Shown here piece after piece: positions 1-7,271 of a stretch of DNA of 36,763 bases. Each line of letters opens with the position of its first letter. Position 1 is the stretch's first letter. The position numbers and the translations under genes were made by a program. Under the pieces are notes generated by a model. The model saw nothing but the letters and a program-made list of their open reading frames with translations, had not been told where the DNA came from and did not search any database. The stretch comes from Defluviicoccus sp. (GTDB lineage: Bacteria > Pseudomonadota > Alphaproteobacteria > MPNO01), in the NCBI GenBank assembly GCA_022823775.1, contig JAJEHI010000012.1:1-36763 (forward strand), written 5' to 3'.

Positions 1-945
1 CGTCGCGGCGTCGCTGTGGCGCGCCGGGTCGGCGAGCGGCAACCCGCAGGCCGCGCGCACCGCCTGCTCGAACTGGCTCGCGGCGCAGGCATCGAGCGTC
101 CAGTGGCCCGAATTGTGCACCCGGGGCGCGATCTCGTTGGCGAGCAGGGCGCCGCCGCGCGCGACGAAGAACTCGACCGCGAGCACCCCGACATAGTCGA
201 GCGCCTCCGCGATCCGCGCCGCCAGCGCGCGCGCCTCGCGGTCGACCGCCGGGGCGATGCGCGCCGGAACGCGCGAGGTGCGGAGGATGCCGTTCTCGTG
301 CTCGTTCTCCGCGGTGTCGAACGCGGCCGCCGCGCCGTCGCGGGCGCGCGCGATCACCACCGAGACCTCGCATTCGAAATCGACGCGCTCTTCCAGGATC
401 GCGCGGCCGGCGCCGAGTTGCCGCCACGCCGCCTCCGGGTCGGAATCGGCGCGGATTTCCCGCTGGCCCTTGCCGTCGTATCCGAGCCGTGCCGTCTTGA
501 GGATCGCGGGCGCGCCGATTTCGGCCATCGCCCGGCGGAGGTCGGCGGCGGACGCGACCGGTGCAAACCGGGTCGTGGAGACGCCGATACCGTTGAGAAA
601 GGACTTCTCCGCCACCCGGTCCTGGGCGACCGCGAGCGCCCGCGCGTCGGGGCGGACCGGAACCGTCCCGGCGAGCCGCTCTACCGTCGCGGTCGGGATG
701 TTCTCGAATTCGAGCGTAACGACATCGACGGCGTCCGCGAACGCGGCCAGCGCCGTCTCGTCCCCGTAATCCGCGCGGGTCGCGAACGCCGCGACCTCGG
801 CGGCGGGGGCGTCCGTTTCGGGGCAATAGACGTGGCAGCGATAGCCCAGCCTCGCCGCCGCCATCGCGATCATCCGGCCGAGCTGGCCGCCGCCGAGGAT
901 GCCGATGACGGAACCCGGCGGCAGGGTCGCCGGCGCGGCGGCCAT
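1..945 (-). CDS. purK: N5-carboxyaminoimidazole ribonucleotide synthase, 3' end cut by window edge
   Basis: PurK uses ATP and bicarbonate to carboxylate AIR to N5-CAIR in purine synthesis; PurE then rearranges the product. Reading the minus strand from ATG at 945 gives 315 codons open to the window edge. The N-terminus carries the family's nucleotide-fold start GILGGGQLGRM (about residues 14-24). The ATP-grasp glycine-rich loop LKTARLGYDGKGQ lies near residues 147-160, and the ATP/Mg-binding stretch NEIAPRVHNSGHWT near 267-280. Family members are about 360-390 residues, so only the C-terminal end is missing. The ATG lies one base after the purE stop, so the two genes are translationally coupled. 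Identification is secure; whether the missing C-terminus is intact cannot be seen. Confidence 0.95.
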   Translation of the reverse strand, partial: MAAAPATLPPGSVIGILGGGQLGRMIAMAAARLGYRCHVYCPETDAPAAEVAAFATRADYGDETALAAFADAVDVVTLEFENIPTATVERLAGTVPVRPDARALAVAQDRVAEKSFLNGIGVSTTRFAPVASAADLRRAMAEIGAPAILKTARLGYDGKGQREIRADSDPEAAWRQLGAGRAILEERVDFECEVSVVIARARDGAAAAFDTAENEHENGILRTSRVPARIAPAVDREARALAARIAEALDYVGVLAVEFFVARGGALLANEIAPRVHNSGHWTLDACAASQFEQAVRAACGLPLADPARHSDAAT

Positions 946-946
946 G

Positions 947-1462
947 TCAGCCCCCGCTATCGACCGGGTCCACGGGGACGGCGGCGGTCTGGCGCCGGCG
1001 CCAGTCGTCGAGCCGGTCGGCGAGCGCGGGGTCGAGCAGGGCCAGCACCGAGGCCGCGAGCAGGCCGGCGTTGATCGCGCCCGCCTTGCCGATGGCGACG
1101 GTCCCGACCGGGACGCCGCCCGGCATCTGGACGATCGAGAGCAGGCTGTCGAGGCCGGAAAGCGCCTCGGAGCGGACGGGCACGCCGAATACGGGGAGCG
1201 TCGTCATCGCGGCGACCATGCCCGGCAGATGGGCCGCGCCGCCGGCGCCGGCGATTATCGCCCTGATTCCCCGCCCGCGCGCCTCCCGCGCGTAGGCGTA
1301 AAGCCGCTCGGGCGTGCGGTGCGCCGAGACCACGCGGGTCTCCACCGCGACGCCGAGCTCCTCGAGCACGTCCGCCGCGTGGCTCATCGTCGGCCAGTCC
1401 GACCGGCTGCCCATGATCACGCCGACCAGCGGCGCGTCGTCCTTCCGCTTCTCTTCGGGCAA
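947..1462 (-). CDS. purE: N5-carboxyaminoimidazole ribonucleotide mutase (class I PurE)
   Basis: Converts N5-CAIR to CAIR, the step after PurK. The 171-residue product has the class I PurE signatures: [13 protein letters not shown] near residues 14-26 (phosphate/CAIR-binding loop), [10 protein letters not shown] near 45-54 with the catalytic His, and [12 protein letters not shown] near 71-82. The start is TTG at 1462, preceded by a GGAGG Shine-Dalgarno sequence about eight bases upstream; no ATG lies in a suitable position. It sits between the DUF465 gene and purK on the minus strand with gaps of 21 and 1 bases, so ydcH-purE-purK is very probably one transcript. Length is normal for the family and nothing looks damaged. 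Confidence 0.96.
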   Translation of the reverse strand: MPEEKRKDDAPLVGVIMGSRSDWPTMSHAADVLEELGVAVETRVVSAHRTPERLYAYAREARGRGIRAIIAGAGGAAHLPGMVAAMTTLPVFGVPVRSEALSGLDSLLSIVQMPGGVPVGTVAIGKAGAINAGLLAASVLALLDPALADRLDDWRRRQTAAVPVDPVDSGG

Positions 1463-1483
1463 GATCCGTGCCTCCGTCGGGAG

Positions 1484-1684
1484 TCAGGCGATGATGTCGG
1501 GGACCAGCAGGGCGCGGATGCGCGCGATCTCGTCCTTCAACCTCAGCTTGCGCTTCTTGAGCCGCTGCACCTGCAGCTGGTCGTAGACCGGCGTCTCCGA
1601 GATCCGGGCGATCACGTCGTCGAGATCGCGGTGCTCCGTCTCGAGCTCGGCGAGACGCCGCCGCAGGGTGTCCTGCTCTCCCAT
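1484..1684 (-). CDS. DUF465/YdcH family small coiled-coil protein
   Basis: A 66-residue, highly charged, all-helical protein. It has the DUF465 pattern: an N-terminal heptad-like helix (LRRRLAELETEHRDLDDVI), a short linker, then the conserved basic block LKKRKLRLKDEI near residues 45-56. I chose ATG at 1684 because the DUF465 core begins there; a longer open frame to 1720 adds only atypical residues. The biochemical function of DUF465 proteins is not known. It is the first gene of the purEK transcript, 21 bases before purE. A second member of the same family is encoded on the other strand at 2450-2623, and their basic blocks are nearly identical. Confidence 0.85.
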   Translation of the reverse strand: MGEQDTLRRRLAELETEHRDLDDVIARISETPVYDQLQVQRLKKRKLRLKDEIARIRALLVPDIIA

Positions 1685-1789
1685 GGTACCGTTACAAGTG
1701 TCCGCGCAAACCGGCGGCACGATAGCAGAATGCGCTCCGAACCGTTATCACTGGTGGCGTCCGCATCGCAGAGAATCGAGGAGAAAAGC

Positions 1790-2359
1790 GTGGCCGCCGA
1801 ATTTCCCGACCATCCGTTCTGGGATTTTTCGCTCCGGGTCTATGGCAGCGAGGGTGTGCCGGAGGCGTGCCTCGTGTTGCAGGAGCGCCACGGCATCGAC
1901 GTGAACGTCCTGCTCTACTGCTTCTGGCTCGGCGCGAGCGGGCGGGGGACGCTCGACGACGGCGAGATCGCCGCGGTGTGCCGGACGGTCGATGCCTGGC
2001 ACCGTGACGTCGTCCGCGCCGTCCGCGCCGTCCGCCAGCGGCTGAAGGGCGGGTTCGGCGGGGCGCCGGTCGCGCTCTCGGAGCCGCTCCGCCGCCGGGT
2101 CGCGAAGATCGAGGTCGACCTTGAGCATGTCGAGCAGCTGATGCTGGCGGGCTCGCTCGCCCGCGAGGACGACGAAAGCCTCGACGAAGGCTCGCGGCTG
2201 GACCATGCCCTCCGCAATGCCGCCGCCTATTTCCGGGCGGTCGGGATCGAGCCCGACGCGGCCGACGCCGCCCAGACCGCGATCGTCCTCGGCCCCGCCT
2301 TCGATGCCCTCCCTCACGCCGCCGTCGCGGACGCCGCCCGGGCGACGCTCGCCCCCTGA
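1790..2359 (+). CDS. TIGR02444 family protein (DUF2390)
   Basis: A 189-residue protein of the TIGR02444 family, whose function is unknown. The recognisable part is the N-terminus, FWDFSLRVYGSEGVPEACL followed by LQERHGIDVNVLLYCFWLG, which is the family hallmark. The rest is predicted helical and rich in Ala, Arg and Glu. I take GTG at 1790 as the start because GAGGAG (1778-1783) lies seven bases before it and the family motif begins nine residues later. An in-frame ATG at 1730 would add 20 unconserved residues and has no ribosome site. It is divergent from the DUF465 gene at 1684, so the roughly 100 bases between them must hold both promoters, though I saw no clear -35/-10 pair. Confidence 0.8.
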   Translation: MAAEFPDHPFWDFSLRVYGSEGVPEACLVLQERHGIDVNVLLYCFWLGASGRGTLDDGEIAAVCRTVDAWHRDVVRAVRAVRQRLKGGFGGAPVALSEPLRRRVAKIEVDLEHVEQLMLAGSLAREDDESLDEGSRLDHALRNAAAYFRAVGIEPDAADAAQTAIVLGPAFDALPHAAVADAARATLAP

Positions 2360-2449
2360 TCGCCCGCGCCTCCCGCGAGAGTCGATTGCATCCACCGCCC
2401 GGCGGGGTATCCTGATTCCAACGCACCGAAGGGAACGGGAGGACGGTCG

Positions 2450-2623
2450 ATGACTGTCGAAGAGCAGGTCGCCTCCTTGAAGGCTCGCCACGCCGAGCTC
2501 GAGGAGGCGCTGACCCAGGAAAACGCGCGGCCCATGCCGGACGCCGCGACGATCGCGGACCTCAAGAAACGCAAACTCAGGATCAAGGACGAACTCGCCA
2601 GGCTGACGGTAGCGACCGGCTAG
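2450..2623 (+). CDS. Second DUF465/YdcH family mini-protein (57 aa)
   Basis: A short gene that automated length cut-offs would drop. ATG at 2450 is preceded by GGGAGGA at 2437-2443, a near-ideal ribosome site, and the frame closes with TAG at 2621. The 57-residue product starts MTVEEQVASLKARHAELEEAL, a heptad-rich helix, and ends with the basic block LKKRKLRIKDELARL. That block is almost identical to the one in the DUF465 protein encoded at 1484-1684. The strong ribosome site, codon use like its neighbours and clear paralogy make it a real gene. Its function is unknown, as for the whole family. It lies 90 bases after the TIGR02444 gene and 70 bases before prpE on the same strand. Confidence 0.85.
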   Translation: MTVEEQVASLKARHAELEEALTQENARPMPDAATIADLKKRKLRIKDELARLTVATG

Positions 2624-2693
2624 ATCCGCGACTCGGACGCTTCCGCACGGTGCCGGGCTTCTTCGCCGCCATCCCCACCGAGGAGGAGATGCC

Positions 2694-4589
2694 GTGAGCG
2701 AGCGCTACGACGAAATCTACCGCCGTTCCATAGACGACCCGGAGGGCTTCTGGGCCGAAGCCGCCGCGGCGATCGACTGGCACCGAAGCTGGGACCGCGT
2801 GATCGACGACGGGGCGCAGCCGGCGGCGCGCTGGTTCGCGGGCGGCATGCTGAACACCTGCCACAACGCGCTCGACCGCCATGTCGAGGCGGGGATCGGC
2901 GACCGGACGGCGCTGATCTACGACAGCCCGGTCACCGGCGCGCAACGGCGCTTCACCTACGCCGGGCTCCGGGACCGCGTGGCGCGGTTTGCGGGCGCCC
3001 TCGCGGCGCGCGGCGTGGGCCGCGGCGACCGGGTGGTGATCTACATGCCGATGGTGCCCGAAGCGGCGATCGCGATGCTGGCCTGCGCCAGGATAGGCGC
3101 GGTCCATTCGGTCGTCTTCGGCGGGTTCGCGGCCAACGAGCTCGCCGTCAGGATCGACGATTCGACGCCCAGGGCGATCGTCGCCGGCTCCTGCGGGATC
3201 GAGCCCGGCCGGGTCGTCCGCTACAAGCCGCTCCTCGACCAGGCGATCGAGACCGCCCGCCACAAGCCCGATTTCTGCGTCATCCTGCAGCGCGAGGCCG
3301 AACCCGCCGAGCTGGTTCCCGGACGCGACGTCGACTGGGACGAGGCCGTCGCGGCCGCCTCGCCGGTCGACTGCGTCCCGGTGGCGGCGACCGATCCGCT
3401 CTACATCCTCTACACGTCCGGCACCACCGGCCAGCCCAAGGGGATCGTGCGCGACAACGGCGGGCATGCCGTCGCCCTCAATTGGTCGATGCCCAACATC
3501 TACGACATCGCGCCGGGCGAGGTCTTCTGGGCCGCCTCCGATGTCGGCTGGGTGGTGGGGCACTCCTATATCGTCTACGCGCCGCTGCTGAACGGATCGA
3601 CCAGCATCCTGTTCGAGGGGAAGCCCATCGGCACGCCCGACGCGGGCGTCTACTGGCGCGTGATCGCCGAGCACGGCGTCAAGGCGCTGTTCACCGCGCC
3701 CACCGCCTTCCGCGCGATCAAGAAGGAAGACCCCGACTGCGCGCTGCGCGCGGACTACGACATGTCGGGCTTCGAGACCTTGTTTCTCGCCGGCGAGCGG
3801 GCCGACCCCGACACCGTCAAGTGGGCCGAGGACCATCTAGGCGTGCCGGTGATCGACCATTGGTGGCAGACCGAGACCGGATGGCCGATCGCCGCCAACT
3901 GCGTCGGCCTCGGGCGGGCGCCGGTCAAGCACGGCTCGCCGACCCGCGCCGTCCCCGGCTGGGATCTGCGGGTGCTCGACGAGGCGGGCAGGGAACGACC
4001 GGCGGGGGAGATCGGCGCGCTGGTCGCGCGTCTGCCCATGCCGCCCGGCTGCGCGCCGACGCTGTGGAATGCCGACGAACGTTTCCGCGAGGCCTATCTG
4101 ACCGAGTTCCCGGGTTGCTACGCGACCGCCGACGCCGGTTATATCGACGACGAAGGCTACGTGTTCGTGATGGCCCGGACCGACGACATCATCAACGTCG
4201 CCGGGCACCGGCTGTCGACCGGCGCGATGGAAGAGGTGCTCGCCGAGCATCCCGACGTCGCCGAGTGCGCGGTGATCGGCGTCGCCGACTCGCTCAAGGG
4301 CCAGGTTCCGTTCGGACTGCTGGTCCTCAAGGACGGGGTCGCGCGGGACACGGGCGCGATCGTCGACGAGGCGGTCGGCATGGTGCGCGGGCGGATCGGC
4401 CCGGTCGCCGCCTTCAAGTCGGCCTCGGTGGTGGCCCGCCTGCCCAAGACGCGGTCGGGCAAGATCCTGCGCGGCACGATGCGCCAGATCGCCGACGGCG
4501 AGGAGTGGAAAATGCCGGCGACCATCGAGGACCCGGCGGCCCTCGACGAGATCGCGGCGTCGCTGGGCGCGGCCGGCTACCCGAGCTGA
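2694..4589 (+). CDS. prpE: Propionate--CoA ligase (PrpE-type acyl-CoA synthetase)
   Basis: An adenylate-forming enzyme that activates propionate (and probably acetate) to the CoA thioester through an acyl-AMP. The 631 residues carry the full ANL set: P-loop YTSGTTGQPKG (about 239-249), the A5 region DHWWQTETGWPI (about 387-398), the hinge-region motif RTDDIINVAGHRLSTGAMEE (about 492-511) and the terminal lysine motif PKTRSGKILRG. The HRLSTGAMEE and WWQTETGWPI wording fits PrpE better than acetyl-CoA synthetase, and the length matches PrpE (about 630) rather than Acs (about 650). The start is GTG at 2694 behind AGGAGGAG at 2681-2688; the ATG at 2689 leads straight to a stop. The last 13 bases overlap the convergent trcR end. 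No prpBCD genes are nearby, so it probably acts as a stand-alone salvage enzyme. Confidence 0.92.
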   Translation: MSERYDEIYRRSIDDPEGFWAEAAAAIDWHRSWDRVIDDGAQPAARWFAGGMLNTCHNALDRHVEAGIGDRTALIYDSPVTGAQRRFTYAGLRDRVARFAGALAARGVGRGDRVVIYMPMVPEAAIAMLACARIGAVHSVVFGGFAANELAVRIDDSTPRAIVAGSCGIEPGRVVRYKPLLDQAIETARHKPDFCVILQREAEPAELVPGRDVDWDEAVAAASPVDCVPVAATDPLYILYTSGTTGQPKGIVRDNGGHAVALNWSMPNIYDIAPGEVFWAASDVGWVVGHSYIVYAPLLNGSTSILFEGKPIGTPDAGVYWRVIAEHGVKALFTAPTAFRAIKKEDPDCALRADYDMSGFETLFLAGERADPDTVKWAEDHLGVPVIDHWWQTETGWPIAANCVGLGRAPVKHGSPTRAVPGWDLRVLDEAGRERPAGEIGALVARLPMPPGCAPTLWNADERFREAYLTEFPGCYATADAGYIDDEGYVFVMARTDDIINVAGHRLSTGAMEEVLAEHPDVAECAVIGVADSLKGQVPFGLLVLKDGVARDTGAIVDEAVGMVRGRIGPVAAFKSASVVARLPKTRSGKILRGTMRQIADGEEWKMPATIEDPAALDEIAASLGAAGYPS

Positions 4590-5194
4590 GACTCGGGGTC
4601 CGGCGGCGGGTCGGGCTCGGTCCGCGCCAGCTGTTCCACGGGAAACACGTCGTCGCCTTCGTCCACCGGCTCGGGGACGTATCCCGCCTTTTCCAGCGCC
4701 GCGTCGAGATCGGCGCGGGTGCACAGCTCCAGCCCGACCGGCTCGCGCGGCTTGATGTTCGCCATGTTCCAGTGGGTGCGCTCGCGGATCGCGACGATGG
4801 TCGGCTTGGTGGTGCCGATCAGCTTGGAAATCTGGCCGTCCGAGAGGTCCGGGCAGTTGCGCACCAGCCAGGCGATCGCGTCCGGCTTGTCCTGGCGGCG
4901 GGCCACCGGGGTGTAGCGCGGGCCCTTGGTACGGGGCGACGGGCGGGGAATGTCCTGCACCGCCATCTCGAGGCGCGCCGCCGGATCGGCGCTGCACCGC
5001 TCGATCTCCTCGCGGGTGAGCTGGCCGTTGGAGATCGGATCGAATCCGATCATCCCGATCGCGACCTCCTCGTCGGCGATGCTCTGCACCTCGAGCTCGT
5101 GGAGGCCGCAGAACGCGGCGATCTGCTCGAAGGTGAGGGCGGTGTTCTCGATCAGCCACACCGCGGTGGCCTTGGGCATCAGGGGGTTGTCCAT
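4577..5194 (-). CDS. trcR: Cell-cycle transcriptional regulator TrcR (DUF1013)
   Basis: A 205-residue member of the alphaproteobacterial DUF1013 family, characterised as the cell-cycle regulator TrcR. It has two helix-turn-helix-like segments. The first (about residues 9-45, AVWLIENTALTFEQIAAFCG) resembles the family's N-terminal domain. The second (about 105-140, LSDGQISKLIGTTKPTIVAI) has the look of a recognition helix followed by RERTHWN. The C-terminal 50 residues are acidic and proline-rich. ATG at 5194 is the natural start. Its 3' end overlaps prpE by 13 bases tail to tail. The gene lies about 1.3 kb from the parS pair, compatible with an origin-proximal location. Family assignment is firm; the target genes in this organism are unknown. 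Confidence 0.85.
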   Translation of the reverse strand: MDNPLMPKATAVWLIENTALTFEQIAAFCGLHELEVQSIADEEVAIGMIGFDPISNGQLTREEIERCSADPAARLEMAVQDIPRPSPRTKGPRYTPVARRQDKPDAIAWLVRNCPDLSDGQISKLIGTTKPTIVAIRERTHWNMANIKPREPVGLELCTRADLDAALEKAGYVPEPVDEGDDVFPVEQLARTEPDPPPDPESQLG

Positions 5195-5211
5195 GCGCTT
5201 TCTCTCGTCGC

Positions 5212-5230
5212 GTCCCGGGCTCTCCGGGAC
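5212..5230 (-). terminator. Small GC hairpin between quinone oxidoreductase and trcR
   Basis: GTCCCGG (5212-5218) and CCGGGAC (5224-5230) form a perfect seven-base stem with a five-base loop. It sits between the stop of the upstream minus-strand gene (5235) and the trcR start (5194). There is no T-run after it on either strand, so it could attenuate or stabilise RNA rather than be a true intrinsic terminator. Confidence 0.3.
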
Positions 5231-5234
5231 GTGT

Positions 5235-6236
5235 TCAAACGGTTAGCACGATCTTACCGATATGGGCGCTCGATTCCATCAGCGCGTGCGCCCGGGCGGC
5301 CTCGTCGAGCGCGAAGGTGGCATGGACGACCGGCCGCACGCTCCCCTCGGCCAGCAGCGGCCACACCTCGCGTTCGAGCGCCTCGGCGATGGCGCCCTTC
5401 TGGGCGACGGTGCGGGGCCTGAGCGTCGAGCCGGTCAGGACCAGCCGCTTGACCATCAGGAGGCCGAGCGGGATCGTCGCCTCCGCCCCCTCCCGGACCG
5501 CGATCTGGACCAGCCGCCCCTCGACGGCGAGCGCGCGGACGTTGCGCGCCAGATAATCCCCGCCCACCATGTCGAGGATCAGGTCGACGCCGCGCTTCTC
5601 CGTCAGCTCCCTGACGACGGCGACGAAATCCTCCTCGGCGTAGACGATGCCGCGCTCGGCGCCGAGCTCCTCGCAGAAGGCGCATTTCTCCTTCGTCCGG
5701 GCGGTCGCGAACACGCGGGCCCCGAAGGCGCGCGCGATCTGGATGGCGGTCGTGCCGATCCCGCCCGAGCCGCCGTGGATCAGCACCGTCTCGCCGGCGC
5801 GCAGCCGCCCGCCGTCGAACAGGTTGGTCCAGACGGTGAAGAAGGTCTCCGGCAGCGCCGCCGCCTGCACCATGTCGAGCCCGTCCGGGACCGGCAGGCA
5901 TTGCGGCACCGGCACCGCGCAGTATTCGGCATAGCCGCCGCCGCTCACCAGCGCGCAGACGGCATCGCCCGGCGCCGGTCCGGACACGCCGGGACCGAGC
6001 GCCGCGACCTCTCCGGAGAGTTCCAGCCCGGGCAGGTCGCTCGCCCCGGGCGGCGGCGGGTAGTTGCCGCGGCGCTGGGCAACGTCGGGGTAGTTGACGC
6101 CGGCCGCCGCGACCCGGACCAGCACCTCGCCCTCGCCGGGCTCGGGCACCGGGCGGGTGCAGGGGCGCAGCGTCTCGGGTCCGCCGGGCTCGGAGATCTC
6201 GATCGCCTTCATCGAAGCGGGAACGCTCTGGGTCAT
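5235..6236 (-). CDS. PIG3-family NAD(P)H:quinone oxidoreductase (zinc-free MDR)
   Basis: A medium-chain dehydrogenase/reductase that reduces quinone-type substrates with NADPH. The 333-residue product shows the quinone oxidoreductase fold: N-terminal MKAIEISEPGGPETL, the segment AAAGVNYPDVAQRRGNYPPP (about 48-67) typical of the PIG3/TP53I3 group, and the Rossmann glycine motif VLIHGGSGGIGTTAIQIA (about 150-167). The zinc-binding cysteines of alcohol dehydrogenases are absent, as expected. ATG at 6236 (MTQSVPAS) or ATG at 6212 (MKAIEI) could start translation; neither has a strong ribosome site, and I kept the longer one because many homologues have such a short lead. It is divergent from the DUF1192 gene at 6325. 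The physiological substrate is unknown. Confidence 0.85.
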   Translation of the reverse strand: MTQSVPASMKAIEISEPGGPETLRPCTRPVPEPGEGEVLVRVAAAGVNYPDVAQRRGNYPPPPGASDLPGLELSGEVAALGPGVSGPAPGDAVCALVSGGGYAEYCAVPVPQCLPVPDGLDMVQAAALPETFFTVWTNLFDGGRLRAGETVLIHGGSGGIGTTAIQIARAFGARVFATARTKEKCAFCEELGAERGIVYAEEDFVAVVRELTEKRGVDLILDMVGGDYLARNVRALAVEGRLVQIAVREGAEATIPLGLLMVKRLVLTGSTLRPRTVAQKGAIAEALEREVWPLLAEGSVRPVVHATFALDEAARAHALMESSAHIGKIVLTV

Positions 6237-6324
6237 CGCGGCAAGTCGGGGGTGGGTCGAACGGGTTGCCTGTCTAGCGGCTGGGCGACACACTGGCAAG
6301 ACGGATCGCAGGAGGGCCGGCGGC

Positions 6325-6510
6325 GTGGACGAAGAGGATCTGGCATTCCGGAAGGGGCCCGCGAAGCTGCGCGACCTCGACTCGCTCTCCATCGAGGAGC
6401 TCGAGGAGTACATCGACGAGCTCGAGGCGGAGATCCGCCGCGTCCGGGACGACATCGAGAAGAAACAGCGCCACCGCGCCGGCGTCGAGGGGCTGTTCAA
6501 GCGCGGCTAA
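6325..6510 (+). CDS. DUF1192 family mini-protein (61 aa)
   Basis: A 61-residue acidic coiled-coil protein of the alphaproteobacterial DUF1192 family. Its centre, LDSLSIEELEEYIDELEAEI (about residues 14-33), is the family signature, followed by the charged helix RRVRDDIEKKQRHRAG. The start is GTG at 6325 with AGGAGGG at 6310-6316; a longer open frame from 6094 is antisense to the oxidoreductase and not real. The function is not known. It is the third very small helical protein in the first 7 kb. The first parS site begins on the base after its stop codon, so its transcription runs directly into the ParB-binding region. Confidence 0.8.
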   Translation: MDEEDLAFRKGPAKLRDLDSLSIEELEEYIDELEAEIRRVRDDIEKKQRHRAGVEGLFKRG

Positions 6511-6526
6511 TGTTTCACGTGAAACA
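6511..6526. promoter_or_regulatory. parS: parS site 1 (ParB-binding centromere)
   Basis: TGTTTCACGTGAAACA is a perfect 16-base palindrome identical to the bacterial parS consensus bound by ParB/Spo0J during chromosome segregation. It starts directly after the DUF1192 stop codon. An identical site lies 37 bases downstream. Two exact copies of a 16-base palindrome so close together are not expected by chance in GC-rich DNA. Confidence 0.93.
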
Positions 6527-6527
6527 A

Positions 6528-6546
6528 AGGTCAGCATTCTTGACCT
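6528..6546. repeat. Inverted repeat centred between the two parS sites
   Basis: AGGTCA (6528-6533) and TGACCT (6541-6546) form a perfect inverted repeat around a seven-base centre. Together with the flanking parS sites they make one larger inverted repeat, 6511-6533 against 6541-6563, with a single mismatch in 23 positions. This suggests the two parS sites arose by an inverted duplication or are read as one symmetric unit. Confidence 0.8.
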
Positions 6547-6547
6547 A

Positions 6548-6563
6548 TGTTTCACGTGAAACA
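6548..6563. promoter_or_regulatory. parS: parS site 2 (ParB-binding centromere)
   Basis: A second exact TGTTTCACGTGAAACA palindrome. Centre-to-centre distance to site 1 is 37 bases, about three and a half helical turns, so ParB dimers on the two sites would face different sides of the helix. A low-GC stretch with a T-run follows at 6578-6585. Confidence 0.93.
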
Positions 6564-6604
6564 TTAGCGAGAAACGGTATTTTTTCCGTCCCCCGGGGAC
6601 GGAA

Positions 6605-7271
6605 CGACAGCCCGCTCGCGCCCCTGAACCCGGTCCTGAGAAGCGCGTGGCGGGGAAAACCGGCGGCCTGCTAACGGTTTGCGGCCCGGTCTTCGCATGA
6701 CGGTTCCGCGCGGCACGGAGTCATTAGTGCATCAAAACCAGAGACATCAAGATGCTCGAATGCCCTCTCCCGGCCCCTCCCGGAGGAAGGGGAGAGGCGC
6801 CGGAGAGGCCCGCCGCGCGGGAACGGTTGCGCGACAGGGACATTGCCCGCTCGCCGGCGGTTCCGGAGAAGCGCGCGGTCTGTCGTTCGCCCCGCTGTCG
6901 CCCCGGCACAAGTCCATTGCTGTCCGGTTTAGACTCAGGTGCCGACGCCGCCCCCCCCCGTCATGGCCGGACTCGTTCCGGCCATCCACGTCTCGCGGCA
7001 TCGCGGTACGAGCCGGGAGGGAACGAGGCAGCGGTCCCACGTGGATGCCCGGAACGAGTCCGGGCATGACGATACGGGGGCGGTGGCGGAGGACGTTCGC
7101 ACCGCCCGCGCGTGTCCCGATACGGTCGATGCGTCGGAAGGCCGCTTGAACCGACGGCTTGAACCCGACCCAGCCCGCTAAACCGGACAGCAGTGGCGCA
7201 AGGCCGGGGTGACAGGCTTGGGGGCCCGCCGCGGCGCGGGCTCCTCTTCGGCCACTGGCGAGAAATGCGCG
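6605..7271. other. Gene-free, repeat-rich stretch downstream of polA
   Basis: No convincing gene is present; the open frames here follow the palindromic repeats and lack ribosome sites and family motifs. The stretch holds an imperfect CCTCTCC/GGAGAGG hairpin (6764-6797) and a concentric set of inverted repeats (6896-7215). A further GCCCGC/GCGGGC stem lies at 7225-7242, just beyond the polA stop; on the minus strand it could act in polA transcript ending, although no T-run follows. Confidence 0.7.
6896..7215. repeat. Concentric (nested) inverted-repeat element, about 320 bases
   Basis: Three inverted-repeat pairs share one centre. The outer pair is TGTCGCCCCGGC (6896-6907) and GCCGGGGTGACA (7204-7215), with one mismatch. 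The middle pair is TGCTGTCCGGTTTAG (6918-6932) and CTAAACCGGACAGCA (7178-7192), perfect. The inner pair has 33-base arms, 6959-6991 and 7039-7071, with two mismatches. Each inner arm is itself a hairpin: TGGCCGGA/TCCGGCCA in one, TGCCCGGA/TCCGGGCA in the other. The two mismatches between arms are a compensatory pair that keeps each small hairpin intact. No open frame inside looks like a transposase, so it resembles a non-autonomous or REP-like mosaic element. Confidence 0.75.

Noticed and set aside
3482-5422. A 646-residue plus-strand open frame overlapping prpE and trcR
   Set aside because: It is an Arg/Gly/Ala-rich reading of high-GC DNA in a shifted frame; prpE and trcR in the same DNA have complete family motifs.
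6578-6604. Intrinsic terminator after the parS pair
   Set aside because: TTCCGTCCCC/GGGGACGGAA (6584-6604) is a good stem, but the T-run precedes it on the plus strand and becomes an A-run after it on the minus strand, the wrong way round for either direction.
6679-7149. Possible 156-residue gene in the polA-downstream gap
   Set aside because: It runs through the palindromic repeats, has no ribosome site or family motif, and several other frames are equally open.
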